DNA of 64,000 bases from Nitratireductor aquimarinus (GTDB lineage Bacteria > Pseudomonadota > Alphaproteobacteria > Rhizobiales > Rhizobiaceae), in assembly GCF_017255295.1 (NCBI RefSeq), contig NZ_JAFKDE010000004.1, positions 62,001 to 126,000 of the forward strand, read 5' to 3'. Both the position numbers and the translations under genes were made by a program. Positions 43,073-52,470 of this stretch are shown in pieces (the first letter of the stretch is position 1; each line of letters begins with the position of its first letter). The notes beneath the pieces were generated by a model. The model was given only the letters and a program-made list of their open reading frames with translations, was not told the origin of the DNA and made no database searches.

Positions 43073-44466
43073 GCATCACCGTGACAGAACTGCCCTCCTC
43101 CGCAACGCCGCCACGGGAAACCGTGCTGACCGCCCTGGAAGAAGCCTATCGGCGGATTGCAGGCGATGCGCGTTTTCTCGTCAGCCATGGCGGCCGGGTG
43201 AGCGAGGTCTCGCCCAGCCATTACAGCGTGCGCGGCCTGTCGGAAACGGCAAGGCTTGGCGATCTCGTGTCGCGTCGCGGCCGCAATGGCGGCGCTGCGG
43301 GTGCGGGCGAAGTCGTGCGGATTGCCCGCGACGGCGTGGTGGTTGCGCCTTATGAACGGGCCGGTGAAGTCGGGCTCGGCGAAGCGGTCTTCAATCGCGG
43401 ACCGCTCAGCCTCGCCCCCGGCCCCTCATGGCGTGGCCGCGTGGTTGATGCGCTCGGACGCCCCGCAGATGGCGGCCCTGCGCCCGCCGGTGGACCGCTC
43501 ACCACGGGCCAGGCCCCCGTCACACCGCCCGCCATGCAGCGCCAGCGGGTTTCGGAAGGTTTCCGCACCGGCGTGCGCGTGATCGACATTTTCACACCGC
43601 TCTGCCACGGGCAGCGGCTCGGCGTTTTCGCCGGTTCCGGCGTCGGCAAATCGACGCTTCTTTCCATGCTGGCGAATGCCGACGCATTCGACACCGTGGT
43701 GATCGCGCTCGTTGGCGAGCGTGGCCGCGAAGTGCGCGAGTTCCTCGAAGACACGATTGGCCCGCAGGGCATGGCGAAATCCGTGGCAGTGGTCGCCACC
43801 AGCGACGAAAGCGCCATGATGCGCCGCCGTGCGCCGGACACGGCCATGAGCATCGCCGAATATTTCCGCGACCGTGGCGACCGGGTTCTGCTCATCGTGG
43901 ATTCCATCACGCGCTTTGCCCACGCCCTGCGCGAGGTCTCCATCGGAGCCGGCGAACCGCCGGTCGCGCGCGGCTACCCGGCCTCGGTCTTCACCGAACT
44001 CCCCCGCCTTCTGGAACGCGCCGGCCCCGGCGAGACGGGAAGCGGCTCCATCACCGCCATCCTGTCGGTGCTGGTCGATGGCGACGATCACAATGACCCG
44101 GTGGCCGATGCAGTGCGCGGCATTCTCGACGGTCACGTGGTGCTCGACCGCGCGATTGCCGAACAGGGGCGCTTTCCACCCGTCAATCCGCTGGCCTCGA
44201 TCTCGCGTCTTGCGGACCGGGCCTGGACCCCGGACGAAAAGCGCCTCGTCACGCGGCTGCGCGCCATGATCGCCCGCTTCGAGGACACACGAGACATCCG
44301 CCTGCTCGGCGCTTATCAGCCCGGTCATGACCCCGAGCTCGATCAGGCCGTGCGGCAGATCCCGCTCATCTACGACGCCCTCACGCAGTCGCCGAACGAT
44401 CAACGCTCCGCCGATCCCTTCACGGATCTGGCGATGAAACTGAAAGCCGGGGAGCCGGTACAATGA
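43069..44466 (+). CDS. fliI: flagellar export ATPase FliI
   Basis: The 465-aa F1-beta-like ATPase of the export apparatus has Walker A GSGVGKST (189-196), LVGERGREVREF and the Walker B region VLLIVDSITRFAHALRE. It hydrolyses ATP to unload export substrates and works with FliH. GTG 43069 overlaps the flgF stop; a second GTG four codons in is possible. No fliJ-like gene follows; instead orf221 overlaps its stop. Confidence 0.94.
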   Translation: MSITVTELPSSATPPRETVLTALEEAYRRIAGDARFLVSHGGRVSEVSPSHYSVRGLSETARLGDLVSRRGRNGGAAGAGEVVRIARDGVVVAPYERAGEVGLGEAVFNRGPLSLAPGPSWRGRVVDALGRPADGGPAPAGGPLTTGQAPVTPPAMQRQRVSEGFRTGVRVIDIFTPLCHGQRLGVFAGSGVGKSTLLSMLANADAFDTVVIALVGERGREVREFLEDTIGPQGMAKSVAVVATSDESAMMRRRAPDTAMSIAEYFRDRGDRVLLIVDSITRFAHALREVSIGAGEPPVARGYPASVFTELPRLLERAGPGETGSGSITAILSVLVDGDDHNDPVADAVRGILDGHVVLDRAIAEQGRFPPVNPLASISRLADRAWTPDEKRLVTRLRAMIARFEDTRDIRLLGAYQPGHDPELDQAVRQIPLIYDALTQSPNDQRSADPFTDLAMKLKAGEPVQ

Positions 44467-45128
44467 CAATCAGACTGGCAAGTCTCGAACTTCCGGACGG
44501 GCGGCGAACGGAGCCCAACCCGACCGCAGCAGACCCCGCGCCCGAGCCCCCGCAGGCGGCAAAGGCAGCGCCACGGCGCAGGTCCGGTTTCCTGCCCCGG
44601 CGCATACCAAAGCCGGGCATGCTGCACACGCCGAGCAGCAGCCGCAGCGACTGGATGATCATGCTGGGCGGGATCGGCCTCGCCGCCGTCTGCGCCATGT
44701 TCCCCTGGTACATCTTCTTCAATCAGGAACAGTTCGGCGTGCGCCCGATGACCTTTGCCGGACGTCCCACGCCGGAAGGCCCATCGCGCGACGCCCTGCC
44801 CGCGCTCATTGGCGCGCGTCTGCCCACCAACATGATCCCGCTGCCGCAGGTGGATTACACCGCCACCGGCACCGTGGACCGTGGACCGGCGGCGGTGCTC
44901 GAGGATCAGCCCTTCCCCGGAGACGAGCCGGGCTTTCGCCTGGTTCACGTGGTCGGCGGCCGCGCCATGATCGAAGACGAAGATGGCTACTGGATGCTCC
45001 AGCGCGGTTCGCGCCTGCCCGATGGCAGCCGCATCTCCCGTATCCAGTGGAAGAATGGCCACTGGGAAGTGATCACCTCACGCGAACTCGTCATCACGCT
45101 TTCCGCCGACGCCGGCAACGGCACGTAA
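44463..45128 (+). CDS. single-pass membrane protein in the fliJ position (orf221)
   Basis: The 221-aa protein has a Pro/Ala-rich basic N-terminus (residues 1-60), one transmembrane helix (about 65-86, IGLAAVCAMFPWYIFF) and a periplasmic C-terminal part of about 130 residues with a beta-rich WMLQRGSRLPDGSRISRIQW segment. It overlaps fliI by four bases and precedes flgB. A gene of unknown function is found here in rhizobial clusters. It does not look like FliJ, which is a soluble coiled coil. Confidence 0.75.
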   Translation: MTIRLASLELPDGRRTEPNPTAADPAPEPPQAAKAAPRRRSGFLPRRIPKPGMLHTPSSSRSDWMIMLGGIGLAAVCAMFPWYIFFNQEQFGVRPMTFAGRPTPEGPSRDALPALIGARLPTNMIPLPQVDYTATGTVDRGPAAVLEDQPFPGDEPGFRLVHVVGGRAMIEDEDGYWMLQRGSRLPDGSRISRIQWKNGHWEVITSRELVITLSADAGNGT

Positions 45129-45195
45129 GGCCCGCACAAGACTGGCTGCCTAAAGTGCCGGAAGACATGTTCGCATAGACCGAGAGACTTGCCAG

Positions 45196-45573
45196 ATGCA
45201 GCCCGTCAATCTGTTCGACCTCGCCACACAGCAGGCCAAATGGCTGTCCGTGCGTCAGACGACGGTGGCCAGCAACGTCGCCAACATCAACACGGCCGGC
45301 TACAAGGCGCTGGAAGTGGAGCCGTTCGAAAACGTTCTGAACGGCACGCGGGTGGCGCTCCGGAACACCAATCCGAACCATCTGCAGTTTGGCGCAACGA
45401 ATGCCTCCTTCTCCGTGACCAGCAAGGATGACCCGGCAGTCCTGCCATCGGAAAACACGGTGAACATGGAAGACGAGCTGTCCAATGCCGGCGAGGTGCG
45501 CCGCTCGTTCGAGCTCAACACCGCCATCGTCAAGGCGTTTCACCGCATGCTCATGACCACGTCGAGGGGGTAA
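45196..45573 (+). CDS. flgB: flagellar rod protein FlgB
   Basis: The 125-aa proximal rod protein has the rod signature VASNVANINTAGYKALEVE (about 23-41) and a C-terminal helix (VRRSFELNTAIVKAFHRML). It is cytoplasmic until exported. ATG 45196; followed 3 bases later by flgC. Confidence 0.93.
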   Translation: MQPVNLFDLATQQAKWLSVRQTTVASNVANINTAGYKALEVEPFENVLNGTRVALRNTNPNHLQFGATNASFSVTSKDDPAVLPSENTVNMEDELSNAGEVRRSFELNTAIVKAFHRMLMTTSRG

Positions 45574-45576
45574 ATC

Positions 45577-45996
45577 TTGGATCCGCTTTCCGCTTCCCTG
45601 AAAGTCGCCGCATCCGGCCTGCAGGCGCAGTCCGAACGCATGCAGGTGGTTTCGGAAAACCTGGCGAACGCCAAGTCCACCAGCGACGTCCCCGGGGGCG
45701 ATCCCTATCGCCGCAAGACGATAAGCTTCGTCGCGGAACTCGACCGCAATATCGGCGGCAGCGTCGTCGAGGTCGGCTCGGTCGCCCGCGACCCGTCCGA
45801 TTTCACGCTGCAGTTCGACCCCGGCCATGAGGCGGCGGACGAGCGCGGCTACGTGAAAATGCCGAATGTGAACGTGCTGATCGAAATGGCCGACATGCGC
45901 GAGGCCAATCGCGGTTACGAAGCGAACCTGCAGGTGATCAAGCAGGCGCGCGAACTCATTTCCATGACCATTGATTTGATGCGGAGCCAGTCATGA
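45577..45996 (+). CDS. flgC: flagellar rod protein FlgC
   Basis: The 139-aa protein has the N-terminal [24 protein letters not shown] motif region and C-terminal [15 protein letters not shown] typical of FlgC. TTG 45577 is the start with AGGGGG six bases upstream. It overlaps fliE by four bases. Confidence 0.93.
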   Translation: MDPLSASLKVAASGLQAQSERMQVVSENLANAKSTSDVPGGDPYRRKTISFVAELDRNIGGSVVEVGSVARDPSDFTLQFDPGHEAADERGYVKMPNVNVLIEMADMREANRGYEANLQVIKQARELISMTIDLMRSQS

Positions 45997-46301
45997 TCCC
46001 TCCAGTCGGCAGCATTGCCCCTTCGACCCTGACCGAGACCACGGGCCTTCAGCCCACCCGCCAGATGCCCGCATCCGAAACCGGCGAGGCTTTCTCCGCC
46101 ATGCTCGGCGAGGCGGCGGCCAGCACGGTTGCCAAGCTCAACCATGCCGAAGGCGTTTCGCTCAAGGCCCTGCAGGGCGAGGCCGACACCCGCGAAGTGG
46201 TGGATGCCGTGATGAGCGCCGAACAGGCGCTGCAGGCCTCCATCGCCGTGCGCGACAAGCTCGTCACCGCCTATCTCGACATCAGCCGCATGGCCATCTG
46301 A
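45993..46301 (+). CDS. fliE: flagellar hook-basal body protein FliE
   Basis: The 102-aa protein links the MS ring to the rod. The conserved C-terminal half contains [22 protein letters not shown] and YLDISRMAI. Coupled to flgC (ATGA). Confidence 0.92.
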   Translation: MIPPVGSIAPSTLTETTGLQPTRQMPASETGEAFSAMLGEAAASTVAKLNHAEGVSLKALQGEADTREVVDAVMSAEQALQASIAVRDKLVTAYLDISRMAI

Positions 46302-46313
46302 GGAGCCTGATCC

Positions 46314-47102
46314 ATGAAAGCCCTTTCGATCGCCGCAACCGGCATGAGCGCCCAGCAGCTCAACCTCGAAGTCATCGCGAACAACATCGCCAATATCAAC
46401 ACGACGGGCTTCAAGCGCGCCCGCGCCGAGTTCTCGGATCTGCTTTATCAGACCGAGCGCATGCAGGGCGTGCCGAGCCGCGCCAATCAGGCCATCGTGC
46501 CGGAAGGCGCGAATGTCGGTCTTGGCGTGAAGGCCGCAGCCGTGCGCAACCTCCACATTCAGGGCCCGATGAACAACACGGGCAACAAGCTCGACGTGGC
46601 GCTGGTCGGCAAGGGCTGGTTCGAGATCGAAGGCACCGATGGCGAGCCACTCTACACACGCGCCGGCTCCTTCAACACCAATGCCACCGGCCAGCTCGTG
46701 ACCACGCAGGGCTACAACGTCAACCCGGCCATCATCGTGCCGGAGGACGCCATCGAGATCGTGATCAACAAGACCGGCCAGGTCTTCGCCCGTCTCGACG
46801 GACAGGCCGACCTTCAGGATCTCGGTCAGCTCACGCTTGCCAATTTCGCCAATGAAGCGGGTCTCGATCCGATCGGCGACAATCTCTTCCGTGAAACGCC
46901 GGCTTCCGGCGAGGCCATTCAGGGCGTGCCGGGCGATCCGGGCTTCGCCGTCATCGAACAGGGCTATCTCGAAGGCTCCAACGTGGACCCGGTGAAGGAA
47001 ATCACCGAGCTGATCTCCGCGCAGCGCGCCTATGAGATGAATTCCAAGGTCATCCGCGCGGCCGATGAAATGGCCGCAACCGTCACCCAGTCGATCCGGT
47101 AG
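46314..47102 (+). CDS. flgG: flagellar distal rod protein FlgG
   Basis: The 262-aa protein has [25 protein letters not shown] at the N-terminus, a central D1 domain, and the C-terminal signature [15 protein letters not shown]. It builds the distal rod. AGGAG precedes ATG 46314. Confidence 0.95.
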   Translation: MKALSIAATGMSAQQLNLEVIANNIANINTTGFKRARAEFSDLLYQTERMQGVPSRANQAIVPEGANVGLGVKAAAVRNLHIQGPMNNTGNKLDVALVGKGWFEIEGTDGEPLYTRAGSFNTNATGQLVTTQGYNVNPAIIVPEDAIEIVINKTGQVFARLDGQADLQDLGQLTLANFANEAGLDPIGDNLFRETPASGEAIQGVPGDPGFAVIEQGYLEGSNVDPVKEITELISAQRAYEMNSKVIRAADEMAATVTQSIR

Positions 47103-47108
47103 GTTCGC

Positions 47109-47576
47109 ATGATACGGCACAACCCCATCCCCGCGCTTTTCCTCGCACTGGCAAGCCTCTTCGCCACGGGCCTTTCGGCTGTGGCGCAGGAGCAGGCGGT
47201 TGTGTCCACCCGCGTCATCTATCCCGGCGAGACGATCTCCGTCGATGCGCTCAACGAGGTGATGCTGCGCCGCCCGCCGCGCGGCAACACCGCCGTTGCC
47301 CGCATGCTGGAAGACATTGACGGCAAGGTCGCCCGGCGCACCCTGCTGCCGGGCCGGCTCATTCCCATCAGCTATGTCCGTGAGGCCTATCTGGTGGAAA
47401 CGGGCAGCCCCGTCACCGTCACCTTCAATGAAGGCGCGCTCTCCATCTCGCTGCGCGCCGTGCCGCTTGAGCACGGGGCAGCCGGTGACATGATCCGCCT
47501 GCGCAATATCGAAAGCGGCCGCACCTTCACCGGTGTGGTCCTCGCTGACGGAACCGTCGAGGTCGGCGCCATATGA
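47109..47576 (+). CDS. flgA: P-ring chaperone FlgA
   Basis: The 155-aa protein has a signal peptide (about 1-27, cut after AVAQ) and a SAF domain (VVSTRVIYPGETI onward). It assists FlgI polymerisation around the rod in the periplasm. The C-terminal TFTGVVLADGTVEVGAI is typical. It overlaps flgI by four bases. Confidence 0.92.
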   Translation: MIRHNPIPALFLALASLFATGLSAVAQEQAVVSTRVIYPGETISVDALNEVMLRRPPRGNTAVARMLEDIDGKVARRTLLPGRLIPISYVREAYLVETGSPVTVTFNEGALSISLRAVPLEHGAAGDMIRLRNIESGRTFTGVVLADGTVEVGAI

Positions 47577-48676
47577 TTTCCCGTCTCCTTTTCGCAGTGA
47601 TGATGAGCGTCACGCTGGCCCTCCCGGCCGGCGCGGCTTCGCGCATCAAGGACATCGCCGTCTTGCAGGCCGCGCGCGACAACCAGCTTGTCGGCTACGG
47701 TCTGGTTATCGGCCTTCAGGGCAGCGGCGACAGCCTGCGCAACTCGCCCTTCACCGAACAGTCCATGCGCGCCATGCTCGAAAATCTCGGCATCGCGTCC
47801 GAAGGCGTGCGCTCGCGCGCCAAGAACGTCGCCGCCGTCATCATCACGGCAAACCTGCCGCCCTTCGTTCAGTCGGGCGCACGCATCGACGTCAACGTCT
47901 CTTCGCTGGGCGACGCCACATCGCTTGCCGGCGGCACGCTGGTCATGACGCCGCTGCGCGCTGCCGATGGCGAGATCTACGCCGTGGCGCAGGGCTCCGT
48001 CATCGTTTCCGGCTTCAATGCGCAGGGCCAGGCCGAAACGCTGACCCAGGGCGTGCCCACATCCGGACGCGTGCCCAGCGGCGCAATCATCGAGCGCAAG
48101 GTCGAGGCCTCCATGTCCGACAGCGCAACGCTGGTGCTTCAGCTGCGCAATGCCGATTTCTCGACCGCCGTGCGTGTTGCCGACGCCATCAACTCCTACA
48201 CCGGCCCGCGTTTCGGCGCGCAACTCGCCAAGGAAGAAGACGCGCGCACCATCCGCATTCGCCGGCCCAAGGGCGTTTCCTACGCCCGTTTCTACGCCGA
48301 GATCGAAAACCTGATGGTCGAATCCGACGGACCGGCCCGCGTCGTGGTGGATGAGCGCAGCGGCACCGTGGTCATCGGCAATGATGTGCGCATCTCCCGC
48401 GTCGCCATCAGCCATGGCGCGCTCACCGTGCGCATCACAGAAACGCCGCGCGTGGTTCAGCCCGAACCCTTCTCGCGCGGGCAGACGGCTGTCGAGCCGT
48501 TCACCGAAATCGAAGCCACCCAGCCCGACGCCAGAGTGGCGGTGCTGGACGGCCCCAACCTGCAAACCCTCGTTTCCGGCCTCAACCGGCTGGGCGTGAA
48601 GCCCGATGGCATCATCGCCATTCTTCAGGGCATCAAGTCCGCCGGCGCGTTGCAGGCCGAACTCGTGCTGCAATAG
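47573..48676 (+). CDS. flgI: flagellar P-ring protein FlgI
   Basis: The 367-aa periplasmic P-ring protein has a signal peptide (about 1-21) and the family opener RIKDIAVLQAARDNQLVGYGLVIGL, with VIISGFNAQGQA-type repeats (seen as VIVSGFNAQGQAETLTQG). It surrounds the rod at the peptidoglycan. Confidence 0.95.
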   Translation: MISRLLFAVMMSVTLALPAGAASRIKDIAVLQAARDNQLVGYGLVIGLQGSGDSLRNSPFTEQSMRAMLENLGIASEGVRSRAKNVAAVIITANLPPFVQSGARIDVNVSSLGDATSLAGGTLVMTPLRAADGEIYAVAQGSVIVSGFNAQGQAETLTQGVPTSGRVPSGAIIERKVEASMSDSATLVLQLRNADFSTAVRVADAINSYTGPRFGAQLAKEEDARTIRIRRPKGVSYARFYAEIENLMVESDGPARVVVDERSGTVVIGNDVRISRVAISHGALTVRITETPRVVQPEPFSRGQTAVEPFTEIEATQPDARVAVLDGPNLQTLVSGLNRLGVKPDGIIAILQGIKSAGALQAELVLQ

Positions 48677-48685
48677 GTGCGCCGC

Positions 48686-49198
48686 ATGTCTCGCAGGAAC
48701 CCATTGAAGAAAATCGCAACGGGCGCTTTCGCCGGCGTTCTCCTTGCCGCGCAGCTTGCGCCGCTGCACGCGCTGGCAGCAGAAAATCCCGCCACCATGA
48801 AGCCCGCCGAAGTGGAACGCTTCTGCGCCAACATCGCCGATGCGGCGCGCGATCGCCGTTACGCCCTTCAGGCCATGGAGCTGGAAAAGCTCAAGGGCGA
48901 GGTGGACGAACGCATCGCGGCTCTTGAGCAGAAGCGGGCCGACTACGAAGGCTGGCTCCAGCGCCGCAACATCTTTCTGGCGCAGGCCGAGGCAGGCATT
49001 GTCGAGATCTATTCGTCCATGCGGCCCGACGCCGCCGCAGAACGACTGGCGGAAGTGCGCGTCGAACTCGCCGCCGCCATCCTGATGAAGCTCGAGCCAC
49101 GCACGGCCGGCATCATCCTCAATGAAATGAACAGCAAGTCCGCAGCGACGCTGACGACCATCATCGCCAGCGCCGCGCGGCCGGAGGACCCGTCATGA
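48686..49198 (+). CDS. motE: MotC chaperone MotE
   Basis: The 170-aa periplasmic protein has a signal peptide (about 1-30, cut near ALA). A long helical stretch follows, with ALQAMELEKLKGEVDERIAALE and the C-terminal MgtE-N-like IILNEMNSKSAATLTTIIA. MotE is the dedicated folding helper of MotC in Sinorhizobium and is restricted to rhizobial relatives. ATG 48686 was used; a GTG three codons upstream directly abuts the flgI stop. Confidence 0.82.
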   Translation: MSRRNPLKKIATGAFAGVLLAAQLAPLHALAAENPATMKPAEVERFCANIADAARDRRYALQAMELEKLKGEVDERIAALEQKRADYEGWLQRRNIFLAQAEAGIVEIYSSMRPDAAAERLAEVRVELAAAILMKLEPRTAGIILNEMNSKSAATLTTIIASAARPEDPS

Positions 49199-49899
49199 CG
49201 TTCCGGCCCCTACTGATTCTGCCGCTGGCGCTGGTCGCCGGCTGCTCGCAGTCGATGAAGGAAATCGGCAAGGAACCGGCCATGACCCAGGTCGGCGCGA
49301 CCATCGACCCGGAAGTCATGGCCGCCTACAATTATCCAAAACGCCCGGCCCCGGCCCTCACCCGCTATTCGCTGTGGGACGACAAGCAGAGCCGGCTCTT
49401 CACCGATGCCCGCGCGCTCAATGTGGGCGACATCCTGACGGTCGAAATCTCGATCAACGACAAGGCGCGTTTCAAGAATGAGTCGGAGCGCTCCCGCGAC
49501 GCCTCGCGCAGCCTTGGCCTGTCCGGCTCCTATTCGGTGGGCGGTGCCGGTTCTTCGGCAGCAGCCGAAGGCCAGATCGGTTCGGGCACCTCCACCACCG
49601 GCGGCGGCCAGACGGAGCGCTCGGAAAACATCCGCCTGCTCGTTGCAGCCGTCGTCACGCAGGTTCTGTCCAACGGCAATCTGCGCATCCGCGGCACGCA
49701 GGAAGTGCGCGTCAACGCGGAACTGCGCATCCTCACCATTGAGGGCATCGTGCGGCCGAGCGACATCAACCCGCAGAACATGATCTCTTACGAACGCATC
49801 GCCGAAGCGCGCATCTCCTATGGCGGGCGCGGACGGATCAGCGAGGTTCAGCAGCCGCCCTACGGCCAGCAGTTCCTCGATCAGGTGCTTCCCTTCTAA
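49195..49899 (+). CDS. flgH: flagellar L-ring lipoprotein FlgH
   Basis: The 234-aa protein has a lipobox (LVAGC, Cys at about residue 16) and the FlgH core from SLWDDKQSRLFTDARALNVGDIL through VRPSDINPQNMISYERIAEARISYGGRG. It forms the outer-membrane L ring. ATGA overlap with motE. Confidence 0.95.
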   Translation: MTFRPLLILPLALVAGCSQSMKEIGKEPAMTQVGATIDPEVMAAYNYPKRPAPALTRYSLWDDKQSRLFTDARALNVGDILTVEISINDKARFKNESERSRDASRSLGLSGSYSVGGAGSSAAAEGQIGSGTSTTGGGQTERSENIRLLVAAVVTQVLSNGNLRIRGTQEVRVNAELRILTIEGIVRPSDINPQNMISYERIAEARISYGGRGRISEVQQPPYGQQFLDQVLPF

Positions 49900-49923
49900 C
49901 CCGCCGCTGGAGCCTCAACACGC

Positions 49924-50424
49924 ATGGCGCTGCTCGAACAACAACCACCGGAAAGCAAGGGACCATCCCTCGTCCTCCAGCTGGCCATCCTGCTGGTCAT
50001 GTCGGCGCTTGCCGGTGGCGCTGCCTGGTTCGCCGGCAGCTATCTGGAAAGCAGGACCGCCATCGAGGAAAGCGGCACGGCGGAAAGTGAAGACGCAGCG
50101 CACGGCAATGCCGGCAGCGAACAGGCTGCCGTTCCCGGTCCCGTTGGCGTCTACACGATCGAGCCAATCACCACCAATCTCGCCGAGCCCAGCGAAATCT
50201 GGGTGCGCGCGGAAATGGCGCTGGTCTTCGAGGGCGAACCCGACCCGGTTATTGCAGAGGCCGTCCATCAGGATCTCTTTGCCTATCTGCGCACGATCAA
50301 GCTGCGCCAGGTGGAAACAGCCAGCGGCTTCCAGCATCTGCGCTCCGATCTGGAAGAACGCGCCAGAGTTCGCAGCGACGGCGCCGTCAAGCAGATCCTC
50401 TTCAGGGCGCTGTTGTTCGAATGA
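49924..50424 (+). CDS. fliL: flagellar basal body protein FliL
   Basis: The 166-aa single-pass inner-membrane protein (helix about 17-41) has the FliL periplasmic domain (YTIEPITTNLAEPSEIWVRAEMAL) and C-terminal VKQILFRALLFE. It supports stator function. Overlaps fliP by four bases. Confidence 0.93.
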   Translation: MALLEQQPPESKGPSLVLQLAILLVMSALAGGAAWFAGSYLESRTAIEESGTAESEDAAHGNAGSEQAAVPGPVGVYTIEPITTNLAEPSEIWVRAEMALVFEGEPDPVIAEAVHQDLFAYLRTIKLRQVETASGFQHLRSDLEERARVRSDGAVKQILFRALLFE

Positions 50425-51158
50425 AACGTTTATTCCTGACCCTTGCCGCCGTGCTTGCGCCCTCCGCAGCGGCGGCGCAGTCCATCGATCTTGGCGCGCT
50501 GACCGGCGCGGACGGATCGACCATCGGCACGATCATCCAGCTTTTCGGCCTGTTGACGGTTCTCTCTGTCGCGCCCGGCATCCTGATCATGGTCACAAGC
50601 TTCACCCGCTTTGTGATTGCCTTCTCGATCCTGCGCGCCGGCATGGGCCTGCCGACCACACCGGCCAACCTGATCCTGATCAGCCTTTCGCTGTTCATGA
50701 CCTTCTACGTGATGGCCCCCACATTCGACCGGGCCTGGGCGGACGGCATCCGGCCGTTGATGAACAACGAGATCAGCGAACATGACGCGGTGCAGCGCAT
50801 CACGGAGCCGTTCCGTGGCTTCATGGTCAACAATGTGCGCGAGAAGGATTTCGCCCTCTTTGCCGACCTCGCCGCAGAACGCGGCAATGCCGACATCGAC
50901 GTCACGGTCGAAAGCGCCGATCTGCGTGTGCTGGTGCCTGCCTTCATGATCTCTGAAATCCGGCGCGGTTTCGAGATCGGTTTTCTGATCGTTCTGCCAT
51001 TCCTGGTCATCGATCTGATCGTCGCAACCATCACCATGTCGATGGGCATGATGATGCTGCCGCCGACCGTCGTCTCGCTGCCGTTCAAGATACTTTTCTT
51101 CGTGCTGATAGACGGGTGGAACCTGCTCGTGGGCAGTCTCGTCCGGTCATTTGTTTAG
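50421..51158 (+). CDS. fliP: flagellar export gate protein FliP
   Basis: The 245-aa export-gate protein has a signal peptide-like N-terminus and four membrane segments with MVTSFTRFVIAFSILRAGMGL and the C-terminal FLVIDLIVATITMSMGMMMLPP signature. FliQ, FliR and FlhA are not in this window. Last gene of the long plus operon. Confidence 0.95.
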   Translation: MKRLFLTLAAVLAPSAAAAQSIDLGALTGADGSTIGTIIQLFGLLTVLSVAPGILIMVTSFTRFVIAFSILRAGMGLPTTPANLILISLSLFMTFYVMAPTFDRAWADGIRPLMNNEISEHDAVQRITEPFRGFMVNNVREKDFALFADLAAERGNADIDVTVESADLRVLVPAFMISEIRRGFEIGFLIVLPFLVIDLIVATITMSMGMMMLPPTVVSLPFKILFFVLIDGWNLLVGSLVRSFV

Positions 51159-51396
51159 GGCTTTGATCCGGCAATGCAGGGCGGCGTGATCCGCCCTGCC
51201 TGAAAAGCCGACAAAAATTTTCCAGACTCTTCCAAATTAACTTTCCCGGTTATCCTTTTGGTAGGAAATCGCCGCCATAAATGCTCGTGCATGGCGGACA
51301 GATCCTGCAACGGGATCAAGGGCATGATGCCACTCCGTCAAACCGGTCAGCCCGGTATGTCCCTCGTTTATTTTGTATTTCAGGGGCGTTTATCCC
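51159..51396 (+). other. intergenic region upstream of the first flagellin
   Basis: About 238 bases include the short inverted pair GGGCGGCGTGATCCGCCC just after fliP (around 51180-51197), an AT-rich stretch (around 51215-51245) likely holding the flagellin promoter, and a long untranslated leader. I see no CtrA-type pair here, unlike the second flagellin. Confidence 0.4.
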
Positions 51397-52266
51397 ATGT
51401 CTAGTCTTATGACCAATGCGTCGGCAATGACCGCGCTGCAGACCCTCAACACCATCTCCAAGAACATGGCCACCACCCAGTCCCGCATTTCGACGGGCCT
51501 GCGCGTTGGTGAAGCTGCCGACAACGCAGCTTACTGGTCGATCGCGACTTCGATGAAGTCCGACAACAAGGCCCTGTCCAGCGTTCAGGATGCTCTGGGT
51601 CTCGGCGCCGGTAAAGTCGACACGGCTTACACGGGCATCAACGAAGTCATCGACACCGTCGACAAGATCAAGCAGAAGCTTGTCACGGCACGCGGCGCTT
51701 CGCAGGAAGACCAGCAGAAGATCCAGGGCGAAATCAATTCGCTTCAGGAGCACATCACGTCGGTCGTCGGCAACTCCAACTATGCCGGCTCCAACATCAT
51801 CCAGGACAACGCCGATGTTAACATCGTCGCTTCCTACAACCGCACCGGCACGACCGTCTCCATCGACGAAGTCACGCTGACGGGCGCCGAAGTTCTGGTG
51901 CTCGATGCAGCCGGCACCGCCGGTACTGCAGCAAACGTTGTTGCAACCGCTCTGTTCGACGCTTCCGGCGGCCAGGTTGCCGACGCGGCAGTCGACACGG
52001 CTCTTGGCACCGTCGAGACGGCTCTTGCCGCCCTCGCCGACCAGGCAGCAGAGCTCGGCGCAGCCAAGTCGCGCGTCGATCTGCAGAAAGACTTCGTTGG
52101 CAAACTCTCCGACGCCATCGAGCGCGGTGTTGGCCAGCTGGTCGATGCAGACATGAACGAAGAGTCGGCCCGTCTGTCGGCCCTGCAGGTTCAGCAGCAG
52201 CTGGGCATTCAGGCGCTGTCGATCGCCAACTCCAACTCGCAGAACATCCTTTCGCTGTTCCGCTAA
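51397..52266 (+). CDS. flagellin 1
   Basis: The 289-aa filament protein has conserved helical ends. The N-terminal part carries TNASAMTALQTLNTISKNM and ISTGLRVGEAADNAAYWSIA; the C-terminal part carries KDFVGKLSDAIERGVGQLVDADMNEES and ends QNILSLFR. A short, Ala-rich central domain lies between. ATG 51397 gives the standard N-terminus; an extended frame upstream is untranslated leader. It ends before two hairpins. Confidence 0.95.
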   Translation: MSSLMTNASAMTALQTLNTISKNMATTQSRISTGLRVGEAADNAAYWSIATSMKSDNKALSSVQDALGLGAGKVDTAYTGINEVIDTVDKIKQKLVTARGASQEDQQKIQGEINSLQEHITSVVGNSNYAGSNIIQDNADVNIVASYNRTGTTVSIDEVTLTGAEVLVLDAAGTAGTAANVVATALFDASGGQVADAAVDTALGTVETALAALADQAAELGAAKSRVDLQKDFVGKLSDAIERGVGQLVDADMNEESARLSALQVQQQLGIQALSIANSNSQNILSLFR

Positions 52267-52276
52267 TGGATTGATC

Positions 52277-52342
52277 CCGGTGCTCAGGCACCGGTATCTT
52301 TCACAAGACCCGCGGGCCGTTCGCAAGAACGGCCCGTTTTTT
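52277..52342 (+). terminator. double hairpin terminator after flagellin 1
   Basis: A first stem, CCGGTGC-TCAG-GCACCGG (about 52277-52294), is followed by CGGGCCGTTC-GCAA-GAACGGCCCG (52313-52336) and six T. This is a textbook Rho-independent terminator. Confidence 0.9.
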
Positions 52343-52361
52343 ATTGGCCTCATCCATAACA

Positions 52362-52412
52362 GTTAACCTGCGTTAACAGCCTGTTAACCATGTGTGCCTA
52401 CCTATTGTTAAC
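52362..52412. promoter_or_regulatory. cluster of four GTTAAC sites with a CtrA-type box
   Basis: GTTAAC occurs at 52362, 52372, 52383 and 52407. The second and third form TTAA-N7-TTAAC, the full CtrA consensus; two copies extend to TTAACCAT. They lie about 60-110 bases before flagellin 2. CtrA binding is inference. Confidence 0.55.
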
Positions 52413-52470
52413 CATACCCGGCGTCATCGCATGGCGCTGATCGGGGGCGGCTGAACAAAGGGGTGATCAC

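Noticed and set aside
45915-47474. 519-codon minus-strand frame opposite fliE/flgG/flgA
   Set aside because: Shadow of the rod operon; Gly/His/Asp-rich without motifs.
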